Assembly (NCBI GenBank): GCA_041662005.1
Contig: JBAZTJ010000012.1
Span: forward strand, 1-33,113
Direction: 5' to 3'
DNA: 33,113 bases
From: DATHXC01 sp041662005
GTDB taxonomy: Bacteria > Pseudomonadota > Gammaproteobacteria > Burkholderiales > Methylophilaceae
Every line of letters begins with the position of its first letter. Position 1 is the stretch's first letter. Positions 33,031 through 33,113 of this stretch are shown piece by piece. The position numbers were made by a program, and so were the translations under genes. The notes beneath the pieces are model-generated. The model saw nothing but the letters and a program-made list of their open reading frames with translations, made no database searches and was not told the DNA's origin.

Positions 33031-33113
33031 ATGTCAGAAAACCCCATCACCATTATCCTTATCGAAGACGAACAGCAGATACGCCGCTTTGTGACACTGG
33101 CAGCTGACGGCGA
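33031..33113 (+). CDS. kdpE: Response regulator KdpE (partial, 3' end outside window)
   Basis: Only 27 complete codons are present: TIILIEDEQQIRRFV is the start of a receiver domain with the acidic Glu/Asp pair that binds Mg. Its place 22 bp after kdpD identifies it as KdpE, the OmpR-type activator that binds upstream of the kdp operon. The phosphoacceptor Asp and the DNA-binding domain lie beyond the window. Confidence 0.9.
   Translation, partial: MSENPITIILIEDEQQIRRFVTLAADG

Overview
The window reads as a chromosomal segment of a Gram-negative betaproteobacterium. Two things point that way: the long minus-strand block rpoE-rseA-rseB-rseC-mucD-lepA-lepB-(DUF4845)-rnc-era-recO-pdxJ-acpS, a gene order typical of beta- and some gammaproteobacteria, and the look of the individual proteins. 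A methylotrophic relative (Methylophilaceae-like) would fit the gene set, but no methanol or RuMP marker gene lies in the window, so family-level assignment is inference. No tRNA, rRNA, insertion sequence, prophage or CRISPR array was seen.

Layout. (1) 1-12027, minus strand: envelope-stress sigma factor RpoE with its regulators RseA/RseB/RseC and periplasmic protease MucD, then translation and secretion housekeeping genes (LepA, signal peptidase I, RNase III, Era), an unknown 171-aa protein, RecO, PdxJ, AcpS and the start of TcdA. A good sigma-E promoter stands in front of rpoE and runs up to the divergent nadB start. A UUCG-capped hairpin separates mucD from lepA. (2) 12109-16060: nadB and hslO on plus, then an orphan type IV pilin and a SpoU/TrmH-family RNA methyltransferase on minus. 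(3) 16151-21773, plus strand: dihydroxyacetone kinase subunits DhaL and DhaK followed closely by ribose-5-phosphate isomerase, then a DUF3617 exported protein, aquaporin Z, an RsuA-type pseudouridine synthase and a secreted esterase. (4) 21775-22617: an AT-rich gene unlike its neighbours whose C-terminus carries a PIN-like acidic signature, probably acquired. (5) 22618-25167: a long, structured, gene-free leader, then DEAD-box helicase RhlE (TTG start) and a YaiI/DUF188 protein. (6) 25306-33113: the potassium-responsive kdp locus: a four-half-site candidate KdpE operator, a promoter, two tiny ORFs interleaved with kdpF, then kdpA, kdpB, kdpC, sensor kinase kdpD and the first 27 codons of kdpE.

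How the parts work together. RpoE is held by RseA; RseB and MucD sense and process misfolded envelope proteins, and rpoE appears to drive its own operon. KdpFABC is an ATP-driven high-affinity K+ pump controlled by KdpD/KdpE, and the operator repeats upstream have the same 11-bp period as the E. coli KdpE site. DhaL/DhaK plus RpiA suggest dihydroxyacetone entry into triose and pentose phosphate metabolism, but no DhaM phosphodonor is present. The least expected items are the coupled chain of micro-ORFs in the kdp leader (stop and start codons overlap at every junction from the first micro-ORF to kdpB), the PIN-like gene, and the long structured rhlE leader.
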